The position numbers and the translations under genes were made by a program. The notes below the pieces were generated by a model. The model worked only from the letters and a program-made list of their open reading frames with translations. It made no database searches and was not told where the DNA came from. From the NCBI GenBank assembly GCA_049889775.1, contig JBMHCT010000020.1:124001-188000 (forward strand): a DNA stretch of 64,000 nucleotides, in the 5' to 3' direction. Below are positions 33,282 to 41,498 of the stretch, piece by piece. The DNA is from Jejuia sp049889775 (GTDB lineage Bacteria > Bacteroidota > Bacteroidia > Flavobacteriales > Flavobacteriaceae). Positions within the stretch are counted from its first letter, which is position 1. Every line of letters starts with the position of its first letter.

Positions 33282-33845
33282 ATGAGTAAAAAAAATAAAT
33301 CAAAAGATACAGTAAAAGAGCAAGTTGACGGTTTAGAGAAAGAAGCCGTTGCAGTTGAAGAGCAGCAAAAGCAAGAGGTTGTAAAAGAACCATCTGCAGA
33401 AGAGAAACTGCAGGAGGAATTACAAAACGAAAAGGATAAATTTTTAAGGCTATTTGCTGAGTTTGAAAATTATAAAAAAAGAACGTCTAGAGAACGTTTG
33501 GAATTGTTTAAAACTGCAGGTAAAGAGATAATGATTGAGTTACTGCCAGTTCTAGATGATTTTGAGCGTGCACTTACGCATATTGAAGAGGATAAAGAAG
33601 CGGAAGAATTAAGAAAAGGAGTGTTATTAATTTACCAAAAGTTATTGTCTACACTTGAGAAAAAGGGACTTTCCGTTGTAGAAGTGAAGCATGGAGATGT
33701 TTTTGACGCAGAAATTCACACCGCAATCACTCAAATTCCGGCCCCAAGCGATGATTTAAAAGGGAAAATAATTGATGTAGTTGAAAAAGGCTATAAATTG
33801 GGTGATACCATTATCCGTTTTCCAAAAGTAGTTGTTGGGCAATAA
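33282..33845 (+). CDS. grpE: Nucleotide exchange factor GrpE
   Basis: A 187-residue GrpE, which releases ADP from DnaK. A low-complexity Lys/Glu/Gln N-terminus (residues 1-45) leads into the long dimer coiled coil (EELQNEKDKFLRLFAEFENYKKRTSRE), then a four-helix bundle (IELLPVLDDFERAL, IYQKLLSTLEKKGL) and the beta-wing (FDAEIHTAITQIP ... GKIIDVVEKGYKLGDTIIRFPKVVVG). dnaJ follows after nine bases; dnaK is not in the window. Confidence 0.95.
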   Translation: MSKKNKSKDTVKEQVDGLEKEAVAVEEQQKQEVVKEPSAEEKLQEELQNEKDKFLRLFAEFENYKKRTSRERLELFKTAGKEIMIELLPVLDDFERALTHIEEDKEAEELRKGVLLIYQKLLSTLEKKGLSVVEVKHGDVFDAEIHTAITQIPAPSDDLKGKIIDVVEKGYKLGDTIIRFPKVVVGQ

Positions 33846-33854
33846 AAATACATT

Positions 33855-34970
33855 ATGGCAAAGAGAGATTATTACGAAGTTTTAGGAATTAGCAAAGGTG
33901 CGAGCGCTAGCGAGATTAAGAAGGCGTATCGCAAGAAAGCCATAGAGTTTCACCCTGATAAAAACCCAGACAATAAAGAAGCAGAAGCAAAATTTAAGGA
34001 AGCAGCGGAGGCTTATGAAGTTTTAAGTGATGCCGATAAGAAAGCGCGTTACGATCAGTTTGGTCATCAAGCATTTGAAGGCGGTGGCGGCTTCGGTGGT
34101 GGCGGCATGAATATGGATGATATCTTTAGTCAGTTTGGAGATATTTTTGGTGGTGCCTTTGGTGGCGGTGGTTTCTCTGGGTTTGGAGGTGGAGGCCAGC
34201 GCCGTGTAAAAGGTAGTAACCTTCGCATTCGTGTGAAGCTTACTTTAGAAGAAATAGCCAATGGTGTTGAAAAAAAGATAAAGGTAAAACGTAAGATACA
34301 AGCACCTGGAACAACTTATAAAACCTGTTCTACATGTAATGGAACAGGACAAGTTACTAGGATTACCAATACTATTTTAGGAAGAATGCAAACCTCTGCA
34401 CCTTGTAATGTTTGTGGTGGTGCTGGACAAACTATCGATAGAAAACCATCTGATGCAGATTCACAAGGTTTAAAAGTTGCTGAAGAAAAGGTATCTATAA
34501 AAATTCCGGCAGGTGTTGTAGATGGTATGCAACTTAAGGTTTCTGGTAAGGGCAATGAAGCACCTGGAAATGGAGTTTCTGGTGATCTATTAGTGGCTAT
34601 TGAAGAAATGGAGCACCCAAATTTACAACGTGAAGGAGATAACCTTCATTACGATCTGTACATTAGTTTTCCAGAAGCCGTACTTGGCACATCTAAGGAA
34701 ATAGACACAGTTACTGGTAAAGTGCGTATTAAAGTCGAGTCTGGTGTACAGTCTGGTAAAATTTTACGCTTACGTGGAAAGGGCATTCCAAGTATAAATG
34801 GTTATGGTAAAGGCGATCTATTAGTGCATGTAAACGTTTGGACACCAAAGACCTTAAGTAAACAGCAACGTCAATTTTTTGAGGATATGCAAGGTGATGA
34901 GCATTTTTCACCTAAGCCTGAGAGTTCCGACAAGTCTTTTTTTGAGAAGGTAAAGGATATGTTTTCTTAG
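33855..34970 (+). CDS. dnaJ: Chaperone DnaJ with reduced zinc finger
   Basis: A 371-residue type I-like DnaJ co-chaperone. The J-domain (residues 1-70) has the HPD motif in EFHPDKNPDN; a Gly/Phe-rich linker runs to about residue 120. The zinc region keeps only two CxxCxGxG motifs, CSTCNGTG (from C158) and CNVCGGAG (from C184), where standard DnaJ has four. The two retained correspond by position to motifs II and III, so one zinc centre is expected. C-terminal peptide-binding domains follow (KIPAGVVDGMQLKVSGKGNEAPG). It ends with FFEKVKDMFS, normal for flavobacterial DnaJ. Confidence 0.95.
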   Translation: MAKRDYYEVLGISKGASASEIKKAYRKKAIEFHPDKNPDNKEAEAKFKEAAEAYEVLSDADKKARYDQFGHQAFEGGGGFGGGGMNMDDIFSQFGDIFGGAFGGGGFSGFGGGGQRRVKGSNLRIRVKLTLEEIANGVEKKIKVKRKIQAPGTTYKTCSTCNGTGQVTRITNTILGRMQTSAPCNVCGGAGQTIDRKPSDADSQGLKVAEEKVSIKIPAGVVDGMQLKVSGKGNEAPGNGVSGDLLVAIEEMEHPNLQREGDNLHYDLYISFPEAVLGTSKEIDTVTGKVRIKVESGVQSGKILRLRGKGIPSINGYGKGDLLVHVNVWTPKTLSKQQRQFFEDMQGDEHFSPKPESSDKSFFEKVKDMFS

Positions 34971-35148
34971 ATTAAGAAGTCTCAAGGTATGTTTGTTATA
35001 TGAATATTCTTGAAACACTACCTTTTTCTTTGAATTTTATACAAATATTAGCATATTTTTAAGTAAAGCCTGAAGATAATTTAAGGTATTAGGAAATTCT
35101 ATAGTAAAATTGAATTTTTTAATACTAGCAACAACTTATCGTAATAGT
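34971..35148. other. AT-rich non-coding gap after dnaJ
   Basis: About 180 bases with no plausible ORF, no clear hairpin terminator for dnaJ and no repeat that I recognise. It ends at the promoter of the putative small RNA locus. Confidence 0.5.
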
Positions 35149-35182
35149 TTTGCTTTTAGTTAAGAAAAAAAAACTATCTTTG
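35149..35182 (+). promoter_or_regulatory. Strong promoter of a putative small RNA
   Basis: TTTG (35149-35152) and TATCTTTG (35175-35182) are 22 bases apart; the second matches TAnnTTTG exactly. Among the promoter-like sites in this window this is one of the best, and no ORF starts downstream for more than 400 bases. Confidence 0.6.
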
Positions 35183-35183
35183 A

Positions 35184-35273
35184 TTATCGCTAATTCGTAT
35201 TAGTGATAATTTTTCTTTTTCATAGCAATTTTTTTCCCATCCTTAATTTTATTGAGGGTGGGTTTTGTTTTTG
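35184..35273 (+). ncRNA. Candidate small RNA: hairpin plus terminator
   Basis: Just after a promoter box comes an 11-pair stem with a TCGT loop: TTATCGCTAAT (35184-35194) and ATTAGTGATAA (35199-35209), one mismatch. About 25 bases on, CCCATCCT (35236-35243) and AGGGTGGG (35255-35262), with one G-U-compatible position, form a terminator followed by TTTTGTTTTTG. The transcript would be about 80-85 bases. There is no ATG ORF inside. The first palindrome overlaps the expected start of transcription, so it may instead be an operator. No known RNA family is recognised. Confidence 0.5.
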
Positions 35274-35350
35274 GGATAATCTTACATATCATATTGTTAA
35301 TCTTTATTGAGGTTAGGTTTGATTCTATGCAAGACGATTTAATTTGAAAT

Positions 35351-35512
35351 AACGTGAATCTCAGATAAGAAAATTTGTGTCAGTTTGAGTGACTTTTGTA
35401 AAAAAAATTATCGAAAACAAATAAATTTTCGTCTATTAATGCTTCTCGATACAAAATTCTTCCAGAATTTCACTCGAATTGACATCTTAGGATTTTAAGC
35501 AAGATTCACGTT
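35351..35512. repeat. Nested inverted-repeat element, copy B
   Basis: The outer arms AACGTGAATCT (35351-35361) and AGATTCACGTT (35502-35512) are perfect complements. Inside them GTCAGTTTGAGTGA (35379-35392) opposes CACTCGAATTGACA (35471-35484), and TTCTCGATACAA (35443-35454) is shared exactly with copy A at 20392-20403. A small ATTCT/AGAAT hairpin sits where copy A has TTCCGC/GCGGAA. No ORF lies inside. Confidence 0.65.
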
Positions 35513-35610
35513 AAAATAGTGTGTTTTTTAACTATTAAAACAGATAAGTTTATGCTTTTTCGTTTAATTAATTTGATGTTTTCATCTTTCATCGAACTAA
35601 GAACATTTAA

Positions 35611-35618
35611 TATCTTTA
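35611..35618 (+). promoter_or_regulatory. -7-like box for the ABC transporter operon
   Basis: TATCTTTA differs from TAnnTTTG at the last base and is 27 bases before the ATG at 35646. An overlapping AACTTTG follows, so the exact box is uncertain. Confidence 0.4.
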
Positions 35619-35645
35619 CAACTTTGTATGAATTAAAAACGATTA

Positions 35646-36581
35646 ATGGATAACTTACTTGAAGTTAACGGCGCGAGCAAAAAATTTGGAGATTTTACTG
35701 CATTAAATAATATCTCTATTACTGTGCCTAAAGGCAGTATTTATGGGCTCTTAGGTCCCAATGGAGCAGGCAAAACTACTTTAATTCGAATTATAAATCA
35801 AATTACCTTACCAGATACAGGCTCTGTTTTTTTAGATGGAGAGGCTTTAAAACCTTCGCATGTAAAGGATATTGGATATTTACCTGAAGAACGCGGCTTG
35901 TATAAATCTATGAAAGTTGGTGAGCAAGCATTGTATTTGGCGCAACTTAAAGGGTTGTCTAAATCTGTTGCGAAAGAACGGCTTAAATATTGGTTTGATA
36001 GATTGGAAATTGGAGATTGGTGGAACAAGAAAATCCAAGAGCTATCCAAGGGTATGGCGCAAAAAATACAGTTTGTTGTAACCGTTTTGCACGAGCCCAA
36101 ACTTCTTATTTTTGATGAACCATTTTCTGGTTTTGACCCTATAAATGCAAACATAATTAAGGATGAAATACTTAGACTGAGAGAAAACGGCGCAACCGTT
36201 ATCTTCTCTACACATCGTATGGAATCTGTGGAAGAATTATGTGATGATATTGCATTAATCCATAAGTCCAACAAAATTTTAGACGGGAAAATACTGGATG
36301 TAAAACGCGCTTATAAAACCAATACGTTTGAGGTTGGTATTAAAACCGATAATAGGGCAACTTTGAAAGCTGAACTAAAGCAAAAGTTTGAGACTGCACC
36401 CGCAAGTTTTAAAAGCTTAAATGATGAATTAAAGTTAAATATAAAGCTAGGTAACCACCAAAATGCCAATGATTTACTAAGCTATCTCATCGCCCAAGGC
36501 GAAGTGTCTCATTTTGTAGAGTTAATTCCAAGTGTTAATGATATTTTCATTCAAACCGTAACCGAAAACAATTTGCAATAG
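35646..36581 (+). CDS. ABC transporter ATP-binding protein (NatA-like)
   Basis: A 311-residue ATPase with one nucleotide-binding domain (residues 1-215). Visible motifs: Walker A GPNGAGKTT (about residue 39), Q-loop in QITLPDTG.., signature LSKGMAQ near residue 137, Walker B LLIFDEPFSGFDP, and the switch His in STHRMESVEEL. A C-terminal extension of about 95 residues is like that of NatA-type sodium or drug exporters. It pairs with the permease that starts four bases later. The substrate is unknown. Confidence 0.9.
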   Translation: MDNLLEVNGASKKFGDFTALNNISITVPKGSIYGLLGPNGAGKTTLIRIINQITLPDTGSVFLDGEALKPSHVKDIGYLPEERGLYKSMKVGEQALYLAQLKGLSKSVAKERLKYWFDRLEIGDWWNKKIQELSKGMAQKIQFVVTVLHEPKLLIFDEPFSGFDPINANIIKDEILRLRENGATVIFSTHRMESVEELCDDIALIHKSNKILDGKILDVKRAYKTNTFEVGIKTDNRATLKAELKQKFETAPASFKSLNDELKLNIKLGNHQNANDLLSYLIAQGEVSHFVELIPSVNDIFIQTVTENNLQ

Positions 36582-36585
36582 TAAT

Positions 36586-37899
36586 ATGAATCATTTACCA
36601 CTCATTATAAAGCGTGAATATCTTTCAAAGGTGAAGAACAAGTCGTTCATTATTATGACTATTCTTAGTCCGCTTATCTTTATTGCATTAATCACCGTTG
36701 TGGCGTATTTATCGCAAATTAATAATGATAAAGTACGTGTGATTTCAATTTTGGACGAATCTGGGCAAGTACAGGATATTTTTGAAAACTCTGATAATAC
36801 AACATATATTAAATTAGTAGACAAAACCTTAGATGAGGCTAAGGAGTTTGTTAACGAAACATCTGGTTATGGGTTGTTACATATTCAGAAAAAAGAACAG
36901 ATAACGGATCTTTCAAAAACCATAAAATTCTATTCAGAAGAAACCCCTTCATTAACGTTAATTTCTAAGTTGGAAAACAAGCTCGAAAAGAAGTTAACGC
37001 TAATTAACTATGAAGATGTGGGTATTGATGTAGATAAAATTGAAGCTTCAAAAGTATATGTTGATATTTTTCAAGAGAACTTTTCTGGAGAAGCTTCCTC
37101 AAAAACAGACAGTATCATAAAACTTATTTTTGGAGGGGCTGCAGGATATTTACTTTTTATGTTCATCATTATTTATGGTAACATGATCATGCGTAGCATT
37201 ATTGAAGAAAAGACCAGTAGAATTATTGAAGTTATTGTGTCCTCCGTAAAGCCTGTGCAATTAATGCTTGGAAAAATAATTGGAACTTCTTTAGCAGGAT
37301 TAACACAATTTGCTATTTGGATAGTTTTGGGAAGTATCCTAATGGCAGTGGTTTCTGCAATTTTTGGTATTGATATGGCGCAAATGCAAACACCTCAGCA
37401 GGAAATTCTTCAACAAGCCATGGAAAATCCAGAAATGAACGATAAAGTGCAAGAGATTATGCAAGGCTTTTTTAATTTGCCTTTAACCAACTTGATTCTG
37501 GCATTTATCCTTTTCTTCATTAGTGGATATTTGTTGTATAGCTCTCTGTATGCTGCTATTGGTGCAGCTGTTGATAATGAAACAGATACGCAACAATTTA
37601 TGTTGCCTATTATAATGCCATTAATATTGGCAGTGTATATAGGGATATTCACGGTTATTGAAGATCCGCATGGCACCGTATCAACCGTTTTTTCTTTTAT
37701 ACCTCTAACATCACCAGTTGTCATGCTAATGCGTATTCCGTTTGGTGTTCCTATTTGGCAGCAATTATTATCTTTAACCTTACTTATTGCAACATTCGTC
37801 TTTACAGTTTGGATAGCCGCAAAAATTTACAGAGTTGGTATTTTGATGTATGGTAAAAAACCAACATACAAAGAGCTTTTAAAGTGGATTAAATACTAG
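36586..37899 (+). CDS. ABC-2 type transporter permease (NatB-like)
   Basis: A 437-residue permease. An N-terminal helix (FIIMTILSPLIFIALITVVAYL) is followed by a large soluble domain (about residues 45-170), then five or six helices (LIFGGAAGYLLFMFIIIYGNMIM, IIGTSLAGLTQFAIWIVLGSILMAV, LILAFILFFISGYLLYSSLYAAIGA, LPIIMPLILAVYIGIFTVI, LLSLTLLIATFVFTVWIAAKIY). ISRIIEVIVSSVKPVQLMLGKI-type sequence (TSRIIEVIVSS) is typical of ABC-2 exporters. The gene fits tightly between the ATPase gene and an MscS gene, indicating one transcript. Confidence 0.9.
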   Translation: MNHLPLIIKREYLSKVKNKSFIIMTILSPLIFIALITVVAYLSQINNDKVRVISILDESGQVQDIFENSDNTTYIKLVDKTLDEAKEFVNETSGYGLLHIQKKEQITDLSKTIKFYSEETPSLTLISKLENKLEKKLTLINYEDVGIDVDKIEASKVYVDIFQENFSGEASSKTDSIIKLIFGGAAGYLLFMFIIIYGNMIMRSIIEEKTSRIIEVIVSSVKPVQLMLGKIIGTSLAGLTQFAIWIVLGSILMAVVSAIFGIDMAQMQTPQQEILQQAMENPEMNDKVQEIMQGFFNLPLTNLILAFILFFISGYLLYSSLYAAIGAAVDNETDTQQFMLPIIMPLILAVYIGIFTVIEDPHGTVSTVFSFIPLTSPVVMLMRIPFGVPIWQQLLSLTLLIATFVFTVWIAAKIYRVGILMYGKKPTYKELLKWIKY

Positions 37900-37900
37900 A

Positions 37901-38839
37901 ATGCAAGAAACTACGCCTGAAAATACACAAAATGAAACGAATGCTATAGAAGAAGTTTTACAAGGCTCTTCCTTTGGTAAAGCATTACAAGAATTTTTAG
38001 ATTTCAAGATTGTAGATTTTGAGTATGGTACTGGTGCTGATGCACATCAAATTGTACTAAGAGTTAAATACGTAGTTTTGGTTGTTCTGGTAATGATTTT
38101 AACTACTTTTTTATTAAGGTGGACAAAGCGAATAGTCACTAGACGAATGCCCAAAGAGGATAAAGTAAAGTTTAATACTGTATTTTCTTTTACGCGCTGG
38201 ATTATTTATTTAATAGTTATCCTAATAGTTTTAGATGCAAGCGGTTTTAATGTAACTGCATTTTTTGCTGCATCTGCGGCCTTGTTAATTGGTGTTGGTT
38301 TAGCGTTGCAAACCCTTTTTCAAGATATCATTTCTGGAATTTTCATATTGATTGACAGATCTGTGCAAGTGGGTGACATTGTGGAGTTAGAGGGTAAAGT
38401 GGGTAGAGTAGAGGAGATTAAACTACGCACAACCAGAGCGGTTACCATAGATAATAAGGTCCTTATCATTCCCAACCATCAATATCTTAGTAATAGTCTG
38501 TACAATTGGACTCAAAATGGTAAAACAACGCGCGAACACGTTAAAGTGGGAGTCGCATATGGTAGTGATACTAATTTGGTTAAAGAATTGTTATTAAAAG
38601 CAGCCACATCTCACGAGATGGTATTAAAGAACCCCGAACCCTTGGTACTATTCGAAAATTTTGGGGATAGTGCGTTGGAATTCCGATTAGTTTTTACGTT
38701 GAACGATAGTTTTATTGGTGCCATTCCTAAAAGCGATATTCGTTTTGAAATCGATAGATTATTTAGAGAACATAATATTACAATTCCATTCCCTCAGAGA
38801 GATATTCATATTATATCAAACCCTTCAGACAATAAATAA
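37901..38839 (+). CDS. MscS-family mechanosensitive channel (small)
   Basis: A 312-residue channel with about three membrane helices (VVLVVLVMILTTFLLRW, FTRWIIYLIVILIVLDASG, FFAASAALLIGVGLALQTLFQDIISGIFILI), the last forming the pore. The beta-domain has VQVGDIVELEGKVGRVEEIKLRTTRAVTIDNKVLIIPNHQYLSN and a C-terminal alpha/beta domain ends IPFPQRDIHI, as in MscS. It is closer to classical MscS than the channel at 30055-31311. It starts one base after the permease stop. Confidence 0.92.
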   Translation: MQETTPENTQNETNAIEEVLQGSSFGKALQEFLDFKIVDFEYGTGADAHQIVLRVKYVVLVVLVMILTTFLLRWTKRIVTRRMPKEDKVKFNTVFSFTRWIIYLIVILIVLDASGFNVTAFFAASAALLIGVGLALQTLFQDIISGIFILIDRSVQVGDIVELEGKVGRVEEIKLRTTRAVTIDNKVLIIPNHQYLSNSLYNWTQNGKTTREHVKVGVAYGSDTNLVKELLLKAATSHEMVLKNPEPLVLFENFGDSALEFRLVFTLNDSFIGAIPKSDIRFEIDRLFREHNITIPFPQRDIHIISNPSDNK

Positions 38840-38851
38840 CCCTGTATCTGT

Positions 38852-39754
38852 ATGAATCGTTTAAAAATTAGGGTATTTTCAATAATATGTACTTTTTTAT
38901 TCATACAGCATACTTTTGGACAGTTGGCTGATTTGGCTAGGGTAGAATACTCTTTCATACCTAAAAGCAAATCAGAAGACAGGTATACCAGACTGAGGTT
39001 GCTTTTAAATTATCCGATAGAAACTAAAAAAGATTGCTATGTAGTTGTAGGTGCAGAATACAACAGCATTTTTCTAAATCTTGAAGATGATTACCCTTTT
39101 GAAGTTAATAATTTAGATTTGGTTCATGTTATAGATTTAAATCTGGGCTATACGTTCAAAAGTAAAAACAATTGGAGAGTAGGTTTAAATTTTAATCCAA
39201 GAATAGCTTCAACATTAACAAGCATTATTACTAAGGATGATTTCTTTTTAAATGGAGGTGTGTTTTTTATAAAGGATGAAAAATGGAATACCAACTTAAA
39301 AAGACCGTACAGTCTTATTTTGGGCTTAACGTATAACGCTACAACGGGTATACCATTTCCTTTGCCATTTATAAGTTATTCCAGGGATATCAACGAGAAA
39401 TGGGGCTTTAGTTTAGGCGTTCCAAAATCTAATTTAAAGTATCTTCTAAACCAAAAAAGTAGCCTACAGGTTTTTGGGAGTTTGGATGGTTACTTTGCCA
39501 ATATTCAAGAACGTTTTGTTGTTGATAATACGGATGTTAGCCGCGTATCTTTGTCAGTTCTTGTAGGTGGTTTGGGTTACGATTTTAAGTTTACAAAACA
39601 TTTGGTCTGGTATTTGTACTCTGGGTATACATTTAGATTAAATAATGTTTTACGCGATGAAAATAGAAATGAAGTTTTTAAATTAGATGATTTAAATGCA
39701 TTTTATTTGAGAACGGGTTTAAAATATAAATATGCCGAAATTATTAATTATTGA
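38852..39754 (+). CDS. Outer-membrane-type protein (DUF6268-like)
   Basis: A 300-residue protein with a signal peptide (MNRLKIRVFSIICTFLFIQHTFGQ). The mature part is rich in amphipathic strands (RLRLLLNYPIE, CYVVVGAEYNSIFLN, VIDLNLGYTFKSKNNWRVGLNFNPRIAS, LVWYLYSGYTFRL, AFYLRTGLKYKYAEIINY), consistent with a beta-barrel porin-like protein. It resembles the DUF6268 family. Its end overlaps the response regulator by 23 bases in another frame, so the two are likely translated in a coupled way. Confidence 0.7.
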   Translation: MNRLKIRVFSIICTFLFIQHTFGQLADLARVEYSFIPKSKSEDRYTRLRLLLNYPIETKKDCYVVVGAEYNSIFLNLEDDYPFEVNNLDLVHVIDLNLGYTFKSKNNWRVGLNFNPRIASTLTSIITKDDFFLNGGVFFIKDEKWNTNLKRPYSLILGLTYNATTGIPFPLPFISYSRDINEKWGFSLGVPKSNLKYLLNQKSSLQVFGSLDGYFANIQERFVVDNTDVSRVSLSVLVGGLGYDFKFTKHLVWYLYSGYTFRLNNVLRDENRNEVFKLDDLNAFYLRTGLKYKYAEIINY

Positions 39755-40895
39755 AGATGAAGCTGCCATAAGGCGTGTGTTGGTTAAAATACTATCTGAA
39801 GAAAGCGATACGTATGAAGTTGAAGAAGCCCAAGATGGTCTGGCAGGAATGGAAAAAATAAAGAAAACAGATTACGATTTAATTCTTTGTGATATAAAAA
39901 TGCCCAAAATGGATGGTGTTGAGGTGTTGGAAGCTACCCGCAAAATAAAACCAGAAACACCAATTGTAATGATTTCAGGTCACGGCGATTTGGATACTGC
40001 TGTAAATACCATGCGTTTAGGGGCTTACGACTATATTTCAAAACCACCAGATTTAAACAGACTTTTAAATACGGTTAGAAATGCGCTTGACAGAAAAGAA
40101 CTTGTCGTTGAAAACAAGATTTTAAAGAAAAAAGTAAGTAAGAAGTACGAAATGATAGGGGAGAGCGACTCTATTTCTCAAATAAAAGAGATGATCGACA
40201 AGGTGGCTCCAACGGATGCTAGGGTTTTAATTACTGGCCCTAACGGAACAGGAAAGGAGTTGGTAGCACATTGGTTGCATGAAAAAAGTGAGCGCGTAAA
40301 AGGCCCGATGATTGAGGTGAATTGTGCTGCAATACCAAGCGAATTAATCGAGAGTGAATTATTTGGGCATGTTAAAGGTGCGTTTACCAGTGCAAATAAA
40401 GATAGAGCAGGTAAGTTTGAAGCGGCCAATGGCGGTACTATTTTTTTGGATGAAATAGGAGATATGAGCTTGTCTGCACAGGCCAAGGTTTTACGTGCAT
40501 TACAAGAAAGCAGAATTCAGCGTGTGGGTAGTGATAAGGATATAAAGGTAGACGTGCGTGTGGTTGCTGCCACTAATAAAAATTTGAAGAAAGAGATTGA
40601 AGACGGAAAGTTTAGGGAAGATTTATACCATAGACTTGCTGTAATTTTAATTAAAGTACCTGCGTTGAATGACAGACGTGATGATATCCCGTTATTAATA
40701 AATCATTTTGCAAAGAAAATTGCAGATGAGCAAGGAACAGGGCAGAAAAGTTTTTCAGATAAAGCCACGAAGTTACTTCAAGATTATGATTGGACAGGAA
40801 ATATTAGAGAGTTGCGTAATGTTGTTGAGCGCCTAATAATTCTCGGAGGTGCAGAGGTTAGCGAACAAGATGTGAAGCTTTTCGCTTCGAAGTAA
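39732..40895 (+). CDS. NtrC-like response regulator lacking the DNA-binding domain
   Basis: A 387-residue protein: receiver domain (residues 1-120, LIIEDEAAIRRVL, phosphoacceptor in LILCDIKMPKMDG, CheY-type Lys in SKPPDLNRLL), then a sigma-54-type AAA+ domain (about 140-385). The AAA+ part has Walker A GPNGTGKELVAH, Walker B GGTIFLDEIGDMS and VDVRVVAATNKNL. The sigma-54 contact loop reads GAFTSA (216-221) where GAFTGA is standard. The chain ends NIRELRNVVERLIILGGAEVSEQDVKLFASK, with no Fis-type helix-turn-helix. How it acts is unclear; action from solution or through protein partners is possible. Confidence 0.9.
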   Translation: MPKLLIIEDEAAIRRVLVKILSEESDTYEVEEAQDGLAGMEKIKKTDYDLILCDIKMPKMDGVEVLEATRKIKPETPIVMISGHGDLDTAVNTMRLGAYDYISKPPDLNRLLNTVRNALDRKELVVENKILKKKVSKKYEMIGESDSISQIKEMIDKVAPTDARVLITGPNGTGKELVAHWLHEKSERVKGPMIEVNCAAIPSELIESELFGHVKGAFTSANKDRAGKFEAANGGTIFLDEIGDMSLSAQAKVLRALQESRIQRVGSDKDIKVDVRVVAATNKNLKKEIEDGKFREDLYHRLAVILIKVPALNDRRDDIPLLINHFAKKIADEQGTGQKSFSDKATKLLQDYDWTGNIRELRNVVERLIILGGAEVSEQDVKLFASK

Positions 40896-40910
40896 GTAGT
40901 CTTTTTTAAA

Positions 40911-40964
40911 ACTGAACTCGTTTCAGTGTCTCATTTTACTTGATTTGAGATTATGAAACGGGTT
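40911..40964. repeat. 17-base hairpin repeat, copy 3, within a larger inverted repeat
   Basis: ACTGAACTCGTTTCAGT (40911-40927) forms a perfect six-pair hairpin with loop CTCGT. It matches the core of copies at 13797 and 26745, with A-T as the outer pair. The region also allows CGTTTCA to pair with TGAAACG further on and TCTCA with TGAGA, and ends in GGGTTTTAG, so it may double as a weak terminator for the response regulator gene. Confidence 0.55.
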
Positions 40965-40982
40965 TTAGTATAACAAGGAATT

Positions 40983-41498
40983 TCATATTGTCTTTCTTAC
41001 TTTTTCCATCAATGTTTTAAGCCTATTTATAACTTCAGTATCTAATTCGCCATTCGCAACGTACGCATGCGTATCACCAATGTAATTCATGCCTAAATAA
41101 TTAGCAGATTCCATAAAGGGCATTGTAAAACCTTCCTTTAAATCATCATGATTGCTAATACTAATCATGGCCATACGTTTACCTCTTAGTTTTCTGCCCG
41201 TGTCTTTATGTATGCGTAACAGATCAGAAATTCTATCAAAAAATACTTTTAAAATACCGCTCATACTATACCAATACACTGGTGTAGCAAAAATCAAGAT
41301 GTCATATTTTTTTATAATTTCTGTTATCAATTCTAAAAAATCGTCATCCTCATTGTTGTAGTCGTAGTCATAATGCCCAATAGATTTTGTTTTTAAGTTT
41401 ATAACATAAATGTCATATTTTGATGCTACATATTGCACAACTTTACTGGTATCTCCATCACTTCTGGAACTCGCTTGAATAATTACGGTGTTTTTCAT
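40983..41498 (-). CDS. NADPH-dependent FMN reductase / flavodoxin-like protein
   Basis: A 171-residue flavodoxin-fold protein. The phosphate-binding loop is IQASSRSDGDTSKVV near the N-terminus, followed by YDILIFATPVYWYSMSGILKVFFDRISDLL, the common signature of the NAD(P)H-dependent flavin reductase / WrbA-like group. It may reduce quinones or serve as a flavin carrier; sequence does not decide. The ATG at 41498 (MKNTVIIQAS) is preferred to a longer frame 18 codons upstream. It diverges from the PPK2 gene. Confidence 0.85.
   Translation of the reverse strand: MKNTVIIQASSRSDGDTSKVVQYVASKYDIYVINLKTKSIGHYDYDYNNEDDDFLELITEIIKKYDILIFATPVYWYSMSGILKVFFDRISDLLRIHKDTGRKLRGKRMAMISISNHDDLKEGFTMPFMESANYLGMNYIGDTHAYVANGELDTEVINRLKTLMEKVRKTI

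Noticed and set aside
35351..35512. Insertion sequence between dnaJ and the ABC genes
   Set aside because: No transposase frame or target duplication is seen; only inverted repeats, so it is listed as a repeat element.
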